DNA of 64,000 nucleotides from Mixophyes australis (GCA_036250195.1 JAVHZZ010000005.1:131403199-131467198), one strand, 5' to 3'; counted from the first letter of the stretch, positions 34,812 through 45,500 are shown. Notes: generated by a model from the sequence alone, not told the origin. A program made the numbers and translations.

Positions 34812-35711
34812 CAGTGGTTCCCAAACTTTCTCAGTTCGAGGCACCCTTAGGGTCACCATAAACTTTCCAAGGCACCCCTAAGCCAAAATAATTACCGGGT
34901 AATCCCGTTTTTTTAAGTAGTTGGGTCAAAATGATGTAAGATGTATTTAGGCCCCTTCACCATCACATTGTGCCCCTTCATCATATCACTGTGCCCCTTC
35001 ACCATATTACTTTGCCCCCCATTTCGCCATCTCACACTCTGTCCCCCTCCTTCAGCATCTCTCTCTGACCCCCTCCTTCAGCGTCTCTCTCTGTCCCCCT
35101 CCTTCAGCGTCTCTCTCTGTCTCCCTCCTTCAGCATCTCTCTCTGTCCCCCTCCTTCAGCGTCTCTCTGTGTCCCCCTCCTTCAGCGTCTCTCTCTGTCC
35201 CCCTCCTTCAGCGTCTCTCTCTGTCTCCCTCCTTCAGCATCTCTCTCTGTCCCCCTCCTTCAGCGTCTCTCTGTGTCCCCCTCCTTCAGCCTGTCTCTCT
35301 GTGTCCCCCTTCAGCCTGTCTCTCTGTCCCCCTTCAGCTTGTCTCTCTGTGTCCCCCTTCAGCCTGTCTCTCTGTGTCCCCCTTCAGCCTGTCTCTCTGT
35401 GTCCCCCTTCAGCCTGTCTCTCTGTGTCCCCCTTCAGCCTGTCTCTCTGTGCCCCCTTCAGCCTGTCTCTATGTGCCCCTTCACTTCCTTTACTTACCTT
35501 CTTTCCTGACGTCCTCTCTGCTGCTGCTCCTCACTGAGGCTGACGGACGTGATGACGTCACGCCCGGCAGTCAGTGAGGAGGAGAATCCGGCGCTGGATG
35601 ATGGGTAAGTTTTTTTTGTTTATGGTTTTTTTTTGCTATGGCGATCGCGGCACCCCTGTGATAGCGCCGCGGCACCCCAGGGAGCCGCGGCGCACACTTT
35701 GGGAACCGCCG
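34812..35711. mobile_element. Nested hAT-like element with minisatellite core
   Basis: Termini are cagtggttcccaaacttt and (reverse complement) cggcggttcccaaagtgt. ggctatac is present at both 34804-34811 and 35712-35719, a perfect 8-bp target duplication. The interior is mainly the minisatellite at 34990-35490. The counterpart in the right copy is 47911-48707. Confidence 0.92.
34990..35490. repeat. Minisatellite, 24-30-bp units (ctccttcagcgtctctctctgtcccc)
   Basis: About 18-20 tandem units in two subtypes: one ends cagcgtctctctctgtcccc and the other reads cagcctgtctctctgtgtcc. The Ser/Leu/Pro-rich open frames through here are artefacts of the repeat. The right copy of the host element has about 100 bp less. 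Confidence 0.9.
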
Positions 35712-35765
35712 GGCTATACTCTTTTTTTTTTTTTTTCTGTGTAATATTTCTCTATTAAATAGAAC

Positions 35766-35770
35766 ATCGT
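35766..35770. repeat. Target duplication atcgt, left side
   Basis: atcgt is repeated at 40303-40307. The uninterrupted site can be read in the right hAT-like copy at about 47845-47855 (rc atcacgat). Confidence 0.9.
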
Positions 35771-36751
35771 TGTGAAGATACCGGGTTTATCTGGCCCAGT
35801 GCTACCCAGTACCTTCTAGGATTCGTATGGTCACTCAGGCAAAATGCAGTTATAAAAATACAACAGTATATTTATTGTCATACAAATCACACTACAATAT
35901 TATGTACACACAGTAAATAAATGCCAGGCAGATTTACCACATCATCTGTCCCTTACCCCAATAACTTAAGGAGATATAGTCACCTGCTGTCCAGACTTCA
36001 TCACCCATGGATCCCTCTCAGCTGCATATATAGATTTGAGTTAGAAAACGACAATTCAAAACTCCATCTTGCACCTTCCTGAATGAAATCCAAGCATCCC
36101 CCCCCTCCCCCCTGGAGTTGTTCCTTATATATCACAGGTCTAATTTCCACAGTCTTTCCCCTCCCTGGGCAAACCCCTGCGTCTATTCTACTTAACCATT
36201 GGTCAGTGCTGGACTGGGGGGTTTGGACAGGGCAGTGGAGATGAGATATCCTTTCACAGAAGCCCCCTGCTGGGATGCAGACAGAACGTCTGGACTAGTC
36301 CTAAGGAGAACAATTGATGCTTAATTGGCTTCCCCTACTTCCAAGGATAAGGTAGCAGTGAGCCCCTCCTAAAATTAACCCTTTACACTACTTTGTGATG
36401 TCACAGGGTCCCCAGCTGTTCCATGCTTCCTGTAGAGGAAGGAGGGGGGAGAATGAATGCAGCTCAAGCCCTCTCACCTGTATCCTAGACACCACCTGAT
36501 CTTAACCCATAACCCTCCTGGCTTCAGTTTAAGGGCAATGAATAACATTACTTCAAGTCATCAATATATAATACACAATATACATATTTAAATTGAATTA
36601 CAATGTCCCCTTAGCCACATGTTATTGGACAATGCAGTTATAGTCTGGTGAGCTGGGGAAACAAAAGAAGGCTATAAAAAGTATTTGCTATAATTCACAT
36701 TATGTGAGAAATGAGACATGCTCACAGGGTTATCAAACTCATTTCGTCACA
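35771..36751 (-). repeat. 3' LTR of the young element
   Basis: 981 bp, tgtgaagataccggg to tttcgtcaca in plus sense. A TATA-like gatatataaggaac lies at about 36122-36136 on the minus strand. Confidence 0.93.
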
Positions 36752-36780
36752 TATACCTCCCCTACTTTTTTAGCCCTTGT
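36752..36780 (-). promoter_or_regulatory. Polypurine tract next to the 3' LTR
   Basis: In minus sense, aaaaaagtaggggaggtata abuts the 3' LTR, the expected position of the plus-strand DNA primer in reverse transcription. Confidence 0.75.
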
Positions 36781-36808
36781 TTCCCAGTGACTCCCTAGCC
36801 CCAAGTAA

Positions 36809-39121
36809 TCATTTCTTACAAGTCCAAAGTTTCTGGCCTGCTGTGGTTTCTCCTGGGTCTGATGGTAAGGTAGACAGCAGTACACAGTTCCTCTTTCTCC
36901 CACCAGGGTCCCATGGCTGCAGGCATATCTTCCCACCCAGCTGGAGTGGGGGTTTATGCTGCCCTGTGTCATAAGATGAGACAACAATAAAACTGGGCCA
37001 CTCCGGTGCATACATCCATTGTATTACAATTGTAGTCCAACATCCCTTGGGTGCCTTATCCACCCTTAATTGCCCAACTGCAAATAGTCCCTTGGCCTGT
37101 CCTCTGTTTCTGGAGACCATGCTCCCCTCCCCCACATATTCGAGTGAAAACTGCCAAGTGGCAGGCAAACTTTCTGGCTCTTTGTCCGTTTGTTTCTGGC
37201 CAAGATCCAATCCCCTCTCCCCCAAACACTCAAGGGAAAACTGCCCAGTGGCAGGCAAAGGTGGTGGCTCCATTAATTCTTTGCTTATGGGGAATCCTCT
37301 GTCCCCCTCCCAAACCACATGTGGGTGCCCCTGTAAGTATGTTGGTGTGCATCTCCCCTCCCCTGCTACCACATCCAACTGTTGCACTACTTCCCTCGCC
37401 TCTGGCGCATCGGGGTAGTGTGAATCCTCATTGGACACAGACTTGTCCTCCTGGCCGCAAAACAAAGTGGATGGTCCAGTGCAGGCCTCTGGTATTGGGT
37501 CCTGGATTCCCAGATTTGGAGCTGGAGTGCGATGCATCAAAGCTGGTGGGGCTGGTGAATCTTGCTGTACTGGTGCCCTCTCAGACACCCACTCAGTCAA
37601 CATCTCCTCATCTGCCAATTCTGCATAGGGGAAGGCATAAGTGTAATTTTCCCAGGGCCTCATGGTAGTGGCCCCTGACATTACAATTCCTTTATCCTCT
37701 CCCATTAATTCTGTCATACAGTCTGTAAACATGATTTCTGCTGAGATCATATGTTGCGCAAGTTTATTATTCTCTTCTGTCACAATTGGGTACAGCTGTA
37801 CATCATTTGCCCCGGAGAGCACACATGCGGTATCCTGCGTTACTTCATTAAACAAATTCTTTTCAGGCACAACAGGGATGGATAACTGGTCTTTTCTGTA
37901 ATTCTGTTCTAACTCAGACACAGTCTCAGGTTCCAATAACACTGGCAAATTATCAGAAGATGCTACTACATGGTACTTACTTGGTAGCTCTTTTCCATCC
38001 AAGTCACCAAATGGGAGAATTTCTCCTAATCCTTTCTGAGTAGTCAGAGGTACAACATCCTCACCAAGCAGTTCTTCTCCAGTCTCCCCCAAGATAGTAG
38101 CTTGGGCAACTGTATTTAATCCACTGGGATGGACCTCCCCCTGATTAACAGACTGAGCAGCCATCTTTTTAGAGTGTGACAAAAGATATTCCAATTGGCA
38201 TTTTTCAGTATTCACTCGATAACACTGATCCTGCCACATTTCAGTGTCCGTAAATTCTTGCCGCCATACCTCATCCTGAGCTTCTTCAAAACTCTGTTGC
38301 AGACATTGCATTTGTTCCCAGAGAGGTATGTGGGGACCTAAAGTGAGCATCCATTTTCTATAAACACTAAAGGCATTGATGGGATTCTCCTGATCTTTTA
38401 ACAAACGTTTCAGGATATCCATGTGTGTGCAGTACAGGTAAGGTACACCCCGGATCTGGCATTCCACTATCAGCTCCTCCATACTCATTGTCTCTAGTGG
38501 ATCTGTAGAATCTGCTAATGGGACAGATTCTATTAATACATTTGCAGGGGATTCATCAGGCATGTCCCTGTGCTGTAATAGTCCATTTACGTCTTGTTTG
38601 TACTGCTGATTATTGTTGTATCTGGATTCTCCCTTGGCCAGATTCTGCATAGTACAAATAACTTCATGTGTAAAATCATCCCATGCTGGTTCATCCCGAA
38701 AATTACAGGCACGTGCCTCCTCTTTCAACATTAGGAACACATCCAACAGGTTCTCCAATTTCTCCTGTAGACTGGCTCCTTCCCACATAATAATCTTTGG
38801 GCACTCCTCGTCCCAATAATCCAAAATGTGCTGCATTGTGGTGGGGTGGTGCAACACATCCATATCCCCATCCTGCAGACACTCCCACAGTCCTTCATCC
38901 CAGTACACCTTTCTCCTGGGTGTACTAGACTGCTTCATCCCTTCCTTTGGGAACTTTTTCAACACTGGGCTGTGATCTGCTCTCTTGTTCCTAGAGCTCA
39001 CACCCATTTTACTTCCAGGGATCACCTCACTGTGATTTCCTCTCTTTGAGACACGGTTCCATCTTCCGCTCTCCTCTGGCGGGGTGCGCTTCCCCTTATC
39101 TAATCGGCACTTAGGCGGCAT
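36809..39121 (-). CDS. Uncharacterised 770-codon ORF of the young LTR element (gag-like?)
   Basis: A single uninterrupted frame starting at ATG 39121 (MPPKCRLDKGKRTPP; the longer frame starts only with GTG). The N-terminus is Lys/Arg-rich (residues 1-80). Residues about 80-200 are acidic with DxxWDEECP-type motifs. A SAP-like helix pair occurs near residues 215-250 (MEELIVECQIRGVPY then DILKRLLKDQE), resembling motifs seen at the start of some vertebrate Gypsy gag proteins. The middle is Glu/Asp-rich. Near the C-terminus a unit LPATxQFSLExxGE occurs twice. I see no zinc knuckle, protease, RT, RNase H or integrase. It may be a gag-type structural protein or a captured gene that lets the element use another element's enzymes. 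The function is unknown. Confidence 0.7.
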   Translation of the reverse strand: MPPKCRLDKGKRTPPEESGRWNRVSKRGNHSEVIPGSKMGVSSRNKRADHSPVLKKFPKEGMKQSSTPRRKVYWDEGLWECLQDGDMDVLHHPTTMQHILDYWDEECPKIIMWEGASLQEKLENLLDVFLMLKEEARACNFRDEPAWDDFTHEVICTMQNLAKGESRYNNNQQYKQDVNGLLQHRDMPDESPANVLIESVPLADSTDPLETMSMEELIVECQIRGVPYLYCTHMDILKRLLKDQENPINAFSVYRKWMLTLGPHIPLWEQMQCLQQSFEEAQDEVWRQEFTDTEMWQDQCYRVNTEKCQLEYLLSHSKKMAAQSVNQGEVHPSGLNTVAQATILGETGEELLGEDVVPLTTQKGLGEILPFGDLDGKELPSKYHVVASSDNLPVLLEPETVSELEQNYRKDQLSIPVVPEKNLFNEVTQDTACVLSGANDVQLYPIVTEENNKLAQHMISAEIMFTDCMTELMGEDKGIVMSGATTMRPWENYTYAFPYAELADEEMLTEWVSERAPVQQDSPAPPALMHRTPAPNLGIQDPIPEACTGPSTLFCGQEDKSVSNEDSHYPDAPEAREVVQQLDVVAGEGRCTPTYLQGHPHVVWEGDRGFPISKELMEPPPLPATGQFSLECLGERGLDLGQKQTDKEPESLPATWQFSLEYVGEGSMVSRNRGQAKGLFAVGQLRVDKAPKGCWTTIVIQWMYAPEWPSFIVVSSYDTGQHKPPLQLGGKICLQPWDPGGRKRNCVLLSTLPSDPGETTAGQKLWTCKK

Positions 39122-39300
39122 CTTCCCTCGCCTAAAGCCCACAACACTTTTCGTGACACTTTCTACCTTAAAGTCTTTAGGAGTAAGTTCAGGATAATGT
39201 GGTAACTGGTTTCTAGTGCTAACTGCTTTGCAGAGCCCTGGAATGTATCACGATACAGTTCCCCTGCAGCTCTACCCAGAGAGAACCTGGGACTGAGTGA

Positions 39301-39321
39301 CCCCACTGCTTGCCACCAATA
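39301..39321 (-). promoter_or_regulatory. Putative primer-binding site
   Basis: In minus sense, tattggtggcaagcagtggg directly follows the 5' LTR. Its position fits a primer-binding site; the tRNA is not assigned. Confidence 0.5.
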
Positions 39322-40302
39322 TGTGAAGATACCGGGTTTATCTGGCCCAGTGCTACCCAGTACCTTCTAGGATTCGTATGGTCACTCAGGCAAAATGCAG
39401 TTATAAAAATACAACAGTATATTTATTGTCATACAAATCACACTACAATATTATGTACACACAGTAAATAAATGCCAGGCAGATTTACCACATCATCTGT
39501 CCCTTACCCCAATAACTTAAGGAGATATAGTCACCTGCTGTCCAGACTTCATCACCCATGGATCCCTCTCAGCTGCATATATAGATTTGAGTTAGAAAAC
39601 GACAATTCAAAACTCCATCTTGCACCTTCCTGAATGAAATCCAAGCATCCCCCCCCTCCCCCCTGGAGTTGTTCCTTATATATCACAGGTCTAATTTCCA
39701 CAGTCTTTCCCCTCCCTGGGCAAACCCCTGCGTCTATTCTACTTAACCATTGGTCAGTGCTGGACTGGGGGGTTTGGACAGGGCAGTGGAGATGAGATAT
39801 CCTTTCACAGAAGCCCCCTGCTGGGATGCAGACAGAACGTCTGGACTAGTCCTAAGGAGAACAATTGATGCTTAATTGGCTTCCCCTACTTCCAAGGATA
39901 AGGTAGCAGTGAGCCCCTCCTAAAATTAACCCTTTACACTATTTTGTGATGTCACAGGGTCCCCAGCTGTTCCATGCTTCCTGTAGAGGAAGGAGGGGGG
40001 AGAATGAATGCAGCTCAAGCCCTCTCACCTGTATCCTAGACACCACCTGATCTTAACCCATAACCCTCCTGGCTTCAGTTTAAGGGCAATGAATAACATT
40101 ACTTCAAGTCATCAATATATAATACACAATATACATATTTAAATTGAATTACAATGTCCCCTTAGCCACATGTTATTGGACAATGCAGTTATAGTCTGGT
40201 GAGCTGGGGAAACAAAAGAAGGCTATAAAAAGTATTTGCTATAATTCACATTATGTGAGAAATGAGACATGCTCACAGGGTTATCAAACTCATTTCGTCA
40301 CA
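39322..40302 (-). repeat. 5' LTR of the young element
   Basis: 981 bp, near-identical to 35771-36751. It is followed by the second atcgt at 40303-40307. Confidence 0.93.
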
Positions 40303-40309
40303 ATCGTGA

Positions 40310-40935
40310 TTTACAACACGTAACATCAACAAAGTCAAAATGAACAAATCATTGAGGTAACTGACATTCCTTTCTTTTCATTATTTTTTTCTTTCTACAA
40401 GTCTGTTATTTTACAGCAAATAAAAGATATATACCTTTTATTCGAGGAGAAGAGGAATTAAGATAAAGATAAAAAATAAAAAAAAAATAAAAAAAACCCC
40501 AAAAAAACAAAAAGAGAAATGTAACGCTGCCATATTCAGGTAATAACCTGGAGGGGTAAAGAAAAAGAAAGTTAAAGAAAGTTAAAGAAAAGAAAAGAAG
40601 GTGGGAAATCGGGTGGGGAAAAAAGGAGCTACCTCATTAAAATTGTAATTAACATGGGTCATTCTCGGCTGAGGGACAGAGGGTTGAATTCATCAATTGA
40701 GCTAGTTTCCCTGTATCCTGAAATGCAAACCAGGGACACCAAATTACATAATATTCTGCAATCTTATCAGTTGAAGAGAAAGATAAATCATCCATAAACC
40801 TGTAGAATTCTATTCTCTCCAGCCACTCTCTAATGGATGGGTGTGTGGGAGATTTCCAATGAACCGGAATCACTGCTTTAGCGGCAGAAATGAAATATAT
40901 GAAGGGGTGTGCCAGGGTCCACCTGACACCTCCAA
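40310..40935 (-). pseudogene. L1 ORF2 C-terminal fragment and 3' flank
   Basis: The minus-strand frame 40649-40912 reads FISAAKAVIPVHWKSP followed by REWLERIEFYRFMDDL and WCPWF, matching the C-terminal region of L1-type ORF2 proteins. Downstream it is AT-rich 3' UTR. The copy in the right element is at about 47195-47830. It is a 5'-truncated L1 carried inside the hAT-like element. Confidence 0.72.
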
Positions 40936-41796
40936 CAAATGCTCGGTACCCCTGGGAATATTTTTGCTAATTGTATTTTATATTTATGAAAGTAGTATTA
41001 GAGAGAGAGAGTTTCGGGACTATTAATTTATTATTCAATGTGGGTCTAAATTTGGAGAGAAGGTGGGGCAAATTTATTAAACATGAATATAAAAATATTA
41101 ATTGTCCGCAATGATTGTGTGAAATGGGTTTATTTGTTACATGTGAATGCTATTAATTTATTGCTGGGCTGTTTTGAGGGGAGGGAAATAGTTTATTTTA
41201 TTAAATTTCTATACTATTCATTTTATTTCATTTTATATTCAGGCCTATTTGCAGGGAGGAAGGCTACTTATTAAATGTGGGTGCTATTGATTTAATGCCA
41301 GGGCTGTTTTACATTTTCACGAACTTTCCAGGATCTACACAAGCAACAACTGCGTTTAAGACACCAGCAGCCACAGGTGATGAAAGTGACAAGAACAGGT
41401 AGGAGAGAGCAGGACAGTCTGCTTTGGACAAAAATATGTTTTGGACTTATGAATGGTTCCTGCTAACATAGCAGTAAGGCACTGGAGAATGAGAGGAGCT
41501 TATAAAAGGAATCTAAAAGGCCGTCTAGATTAAACAAGAAATTACACTGAATCTGGTGGGGCAGTCCAGAATTTGGGTCACTGTCTCTCTTAGTCAGGAT
41601 TTGGTCCAACTTCAAGTACAGTTGGGAGGTATTTCCCGCTTCACACTGTACTACTGGTGAAGGCAGAGCTGCCTGCACCTAACAGTAGTGCACACAGTAT
41701 TGTCTGTGTATTTGTCTAAAATTATAGCCATAGTACACTTTAGGGGCCCCCCTGTCTAAAGTGCCCCGGGCCCCCCAGAGCCTTAATCCAGCTCTG

Positions 41797-41804
41797 AGGA
41801 AGAG
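41797..41804. repeat. Target-site copy b (aggaagag)
   Basis: The 8 bp directly after the left hAT-like element. The reverse complement ctcttcct is at 49632-49639, directly after the right copy. Confidence 0.85.
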
Positions 41805-42639
41805 GGTTAGATTCATCAACATAGGAAGAAGTAACTGCATATACTGAGGCCCTGCCTTCTCCCTTGACAAATGAGCCATAATACCTCATATTTTCATTTT
41901 GCTAAAGACATATAGATATGCATGTTAAGGATAAGCGCTGACAAACAGCTGTCTTTTTGTTTTGTATACATATATAGGCATTTATATTGCCATGCAGCTG
42001 GTACCATTTATAATATGGAATATAACAAACGCGAGTCTATTTTTTCTCTGGTTTAACCTACTTCTAGGGTTTGAAGACACTCATGTGTTGCAGTTTCATT
42101 AGGTGAGGGAAGGAGCATTGCAGGATTCATTGGTCCACAGCGAAGTATGTTGATGTTATGCAACATCAGTTCTGTTTCCACTTAGTATAGTGAGAAGAGT
42201 GTTCATGGGCATTGCATCCCTGTGTAATTATGGCATGTACTGCATGTGGGACATAAATGTTGAAGGATGACTCTGCCGCTGCTACAGCAGCAGCCACAGC
42301 CCTCAAGCAAGTAGGGAATGCAGCTGCTACTAGTATAGATGAGAGTTATGCTATGGGGTGCTTTGGAGTTGCATCAGAACTGAGAGGGAAAAACCATCAG
42401 ACTAATGCACAAACTAATAAAAAGGCTTCTGGTAATCAGGAAGGTAATCAGGAAGGTAGGAGTGTTTAGACTGGGGGGTCCACTGGACCTTGTCGAATTG
42501 GACAGTTTTTTCTTTTAGCAGGGACTGAAGAGGAGCAGCAAGTTTGACATAGTCTGGGGTATCCACTGGTGACAATAGCCTGTTAGTCCCAAAAAGGAGC
42601 ATACCTCACGCATGCTGCAGGAACCTGGGGCAGTGCAGA

Positions 42640-43500
42640 GGGCTTGGATCTAGCAAAGGGTGTGGTTAACTGCGCTCCCTATAAGGTGATGTTCAAGCTG
42701 CCTGAGGAAAAGTATAGGTGACCCTATTCCTATACGGGATAGACTATAGAAAGAGAATCCTCAGCACTAATAGGGGGTGGGGGGTGCTTATAAATGTGTA
42801 TAAGTAAGAGAAGAGATGTGTGAATGTGGCAATGCAGGTGCCTTATTTTTTATCAAGTGCAGACACACAAAATATAGCAATTCTTGCCAGAATAAAATAA
42901 TACACTGTAGTGCATCAAATGGTGCACGGTATATCACAAACAGCCTCGGCTAACAATGTGAGGCATAAGGGCAAATGGTCAAATAGAAATCAGAAACCCA
43001 TTTCTGAGCAAGGATGTCCAGTTCAGTACAGGAGCCATAATATATGCCCACTGTTTGAATCAATAAAAAATCTGCAGTGGCAGTTCATGAACAGAGTTCC
43101 TTGGATGATAAATACAAAGTCAATGGTAATAAGTTACCAGGAGAAAGTGGTAGAGGACTTACTCTTTTGAGCAGTACCTGTGTGAGCCTTGGTATCAATC
43201 TCCATTCTTATCTCCCCTGGTGGACTGGTGGTGGCGTAAAGATCAGCTATGAACGAAGTGAGGTGAGCGCCGTGTCTCCAGCGGTCGGCACATGAGCATA
43301 GAGTATGTAGTAGTCCCAGCTGTTCTCCAAATTGTTCTCCAATTTGGCTGACTTGGCAAACTTGGAGCCTGACGAGCAGGGGATAGCAATGTGAAATCTT
43401 CTCTCCTCTTAGCCACAATGATCCAAGGGGCTAGTTGTAGATGACAAATACAGTTGGTAGAAATATGATATCCAATGCGTTTCCCCCGCAGCGTGCAGGC
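42640..43500. other. Insertion or unrecognised DNA within the retroviral pol
   Basis: Separates the RT block at 43510-43640 from the connection region at 42414-42602. The stretch aatgcgtttcccccgcagcg at 43475 recalls the conserved Penelope-like end motif, but no coding is recognised and borders are not clear. Confidence 0.35.
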
Positions 43501-43647
43501 TTCAGGGATAGAGTTGGAGTCTGTCAATAGACAAAGCCTTAGACCCTGCTTGTATCGGGTGTCCTAAATACACAACAGAGGGTTGTGCTAACTGCATCTT
43601 GGATTGGGGCACCTTATGACCCTTGGTTGGTAAAGCATGCAGTAGAG

Positions 43648-44540
43648 CAGCAGTGGCCAACCAGTGGCTCTTTGAGATTTTAAATGTGACTCCTGGCCAG
43701 GAACATCAACGTAGTACAGTTGTCCATGACAACAGGGGTAGATTGAAAAATATTCAGCTGCTAGACTGACTGAGAGCAGACGCATCTTGTGACTTCCTCT
43801 GAACAATGCAGGGAGGCAACAGTATCACAGAAAATCCAATTAGGGAAAGAGGAGGAGAAAGTGTAGTGTACACTTCCTCCTTCCTCTTTGCAGGCAAGTA
43901 AAGGGCATGTGTGGTATGATGGCACGTGAAGAGGATGATGGGCATGTGAGGAGATGTGATGCCATTTGGGGAGATATGATGGAATGTGTGTAGGTCTGTA
44001 GGCATTTTTTTTTTGGGGGGGGGGGTGATTGGCATGTATGGAGTATATGGGAAAGTCTGATGAAATGTATTGGGGATTTGGGTATATCTGACAGTATGTG
44101 GGGAAGTTAATGGGCATGTGGGGAGGTCTGATGGCATGTGTGAAGGATTTGGGTAGATCTGATGGTAAGTGGGGAGGTTGATGGGTATTTAAGGGGCATG
44201 TTTGAACATCTGATGGCATGTATGGGAAATTTGGTTAGATCTGATGGCACGTTGGGAGGTCTGATGGCATTTAAGGGGCATGTGGTGAGATCTAGTGGCA
44301 CGTGGGAAGGATTTTATGATAAATTCTGAAAATTTTGGCATTGTATTGGATATTTTGTTTTTCTGCTTAACAAGATATAGTAAATTATGTTCTATTTTCA
44401 ATGTATGTGTGTACGGTATGTATGCACATTTTTATACTGGGTATATTTATATGCACTCACATATAAAAGGTAAAGTTGGCTCTTTGGAGTACCTATAGAT
44501 ATTTTTTGGCTCTTGGTCTCTGACTGGTTGGCTACCACTG
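43648..44540. mobile_element. hAT-like non-autonomous element within retroviral RT
   Basis: Termini are cagcagtggccaaccagtgg and (reverse complement) cagtggtagccaaccagtca. Flanks cagtagag (43640-43647) and tagtagaa (44541-44548) match at 6 of 8 positions, both mismatches being transitions, as expected of an aged 8-bp duplication. The RT coding continues on either side on the minus strand. The interior contains a minisatellite. Confidence 0.75.
43910..44310. repeat. Degenerate minisatellite (tgatggcatgtggggagg-type)
   Basis: Many imperfect units of about 20-45 bp built from gatggcatgtg, gggaggt(c/t)tgatgg and ggggcatgtg. The His/Pro-rich minus-strand frames here are products of the repeat. 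Confidence 0.82.
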
Positions 44541-45500
44541 TAGTAGAATTTTGGGGTCTGCTAAATAAGGAATAGCTCAGTGTTACATAGTAAGTGGTCA
44601 TCAACAGGCATACAAGTGCTGAATTTAAATGTACAAACTGCAAATCTCTGTGTAGGGATGATTGAACAATGAAGGGCTTTTGCAAAAGTTTTGTACCATT
44701 TGGGTCTAGGTGTACTGCTGTCCCTGGTAAGTAAATGCAAAGAGGTAGTAGGAATCAGGGTGAAGGGGAATGCAAAAGATTGCATATTTTAGGTCTTTCA
44801 CTGTGTAGACAGTGATGTCTGGGGGAATCTGTGACATAATAGTAGAGAGGTTTGGAACAACAGGAAATGTATGTATTAAGTGCATGCATGCCTTGTGTGA
44901 CTCTCCAAGAATCTTTTGGCCACTCCCCTTTCTTGACTGGCCTGCTGGGTGTATTTACTGTGCTGGAGATGGGGATTATGATGCCTTGTTGAAGGAAGTG
45001 TTTAATTATTGGCTCCACCCCATTCTCAGTCCCTGGCTTGAGTGGGTATTGCCATAGGCGAGAAAAGGCCTGGAAGGTTCAACTTGTGCTTGAATGGGTG
45101 AGGCAGACTTTGGCAGTGGCAGAGAGACTCTCGTGGGACTCAAGCAGTTCCTCTTGAGCTGTGGACAGAACATGTAGTTTGACAGGCTTGGGCTGGGGTC
45201 GATGGATAGCAGAGGCACTTAGACCACTAACAATAGAGACTTCTACGAGGGTTAAAATATCCATTCCTAGCAAGCAATAAGGAAATGTCTAAGTAACAAC
45301 AATATATACTTCAGTTGAAAGTAGCCCCAGACAGAAGAACAGTGGTTTAGTAATAGCACGATACAGAAAACCTCCCTCTACACCAGAAACATAACGTTTT
45401 TGAACAGCTAAAGGACAGTGTAAAAGGGCACAGACAGATTTAGCGATTGTGGAGCACTTTGCTCGTGTCTACAAGAAAACACACATTTTTTGTCACATAA

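Larger units (their letters stand above)
35771..40302 (-). mobile_element. Young non-autonomous LTR retrotransposon
   Basis: 4,532 bp with two 981-bp LTRs, a perfect 5-bp target duplication (atcgt) and TG...CA ends. In minus sense a polypurine tract lies next to the 3' LTR and an attggtggcaagcagtgg stretch, in primer-site position, follows the 5' LTR, so the element runs on the minus strand. By eye the LTRs differ at about one position (actactttgtg at about 36389, actattttgtg at about 39940). Internal DNA encodes one long frame and no recognisable protease, RT or integrase. Confidence 0.93.
33887..41796. mobile_element. hAT-like non-autonomous element, left copy
   Basis: Termini are catggccggattaagg and (reverse complement) cagagctggattaagg, consistent with hAT-type CAG-start ends. 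Removing the LTR retrotransposon (35771-40302) and its 5-bp duplication leaves about 3,373 bp. The reverse complement matches 46357-49631 almost perfectly. It has no transposase; it contains an L1 3' end and a nested smaller hAT-like element. Just inside both ends are GC-rich ggcccccc/ggggggcc blocks. Confidence 0.88.
41805..45500 (-). pseudogene. Endogenous retrovirus-like pol: protease, RT, start of RNase H
   Basis: Decayed minus-strand pol. In order: a protease active-site-like FLVDTS stretch near 45460 and its end LLGMDIL-like block near 45260; RT N-terminal blocks at 44755-45018 (NTPSRPVKKG); the RT catalytic box near 44600, where the usual Tyr is replaced (PVDD); a hAT-like insertion at 43648-44540; an RT block ending in YLGH at about 43520-43640; the connection region at 42414-42602; and RNase H sequence reaching 41805. 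Many stops and frameshifts are present. Features suggest a gamma/epsilon-retrovirus-like lineage. RNase H resumes at 49640 on the opposite strand (see findings). It is defective. Confidence 0.78.

Noticed and set aside
34941..35537. 198-codon Ser/Leu/Pro-rich open frame (and its inverse near 48114-48551)
   Set aside because: It is a translation of the minisatellite. Overlapping frames give the same composition and none has a conserved start.
36809..39142. The long ORF as a host gene
   Set aside because: It lies wholly between two LTRs with a target duplication, polypurine tract and primer-site position, so it belongs to the retroelement.
43754..44401. Several His/Pro/Ser-rich minus-strand frames
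   Set aside because: They are translations of the degenerate minisatellite within the hAT-like element.
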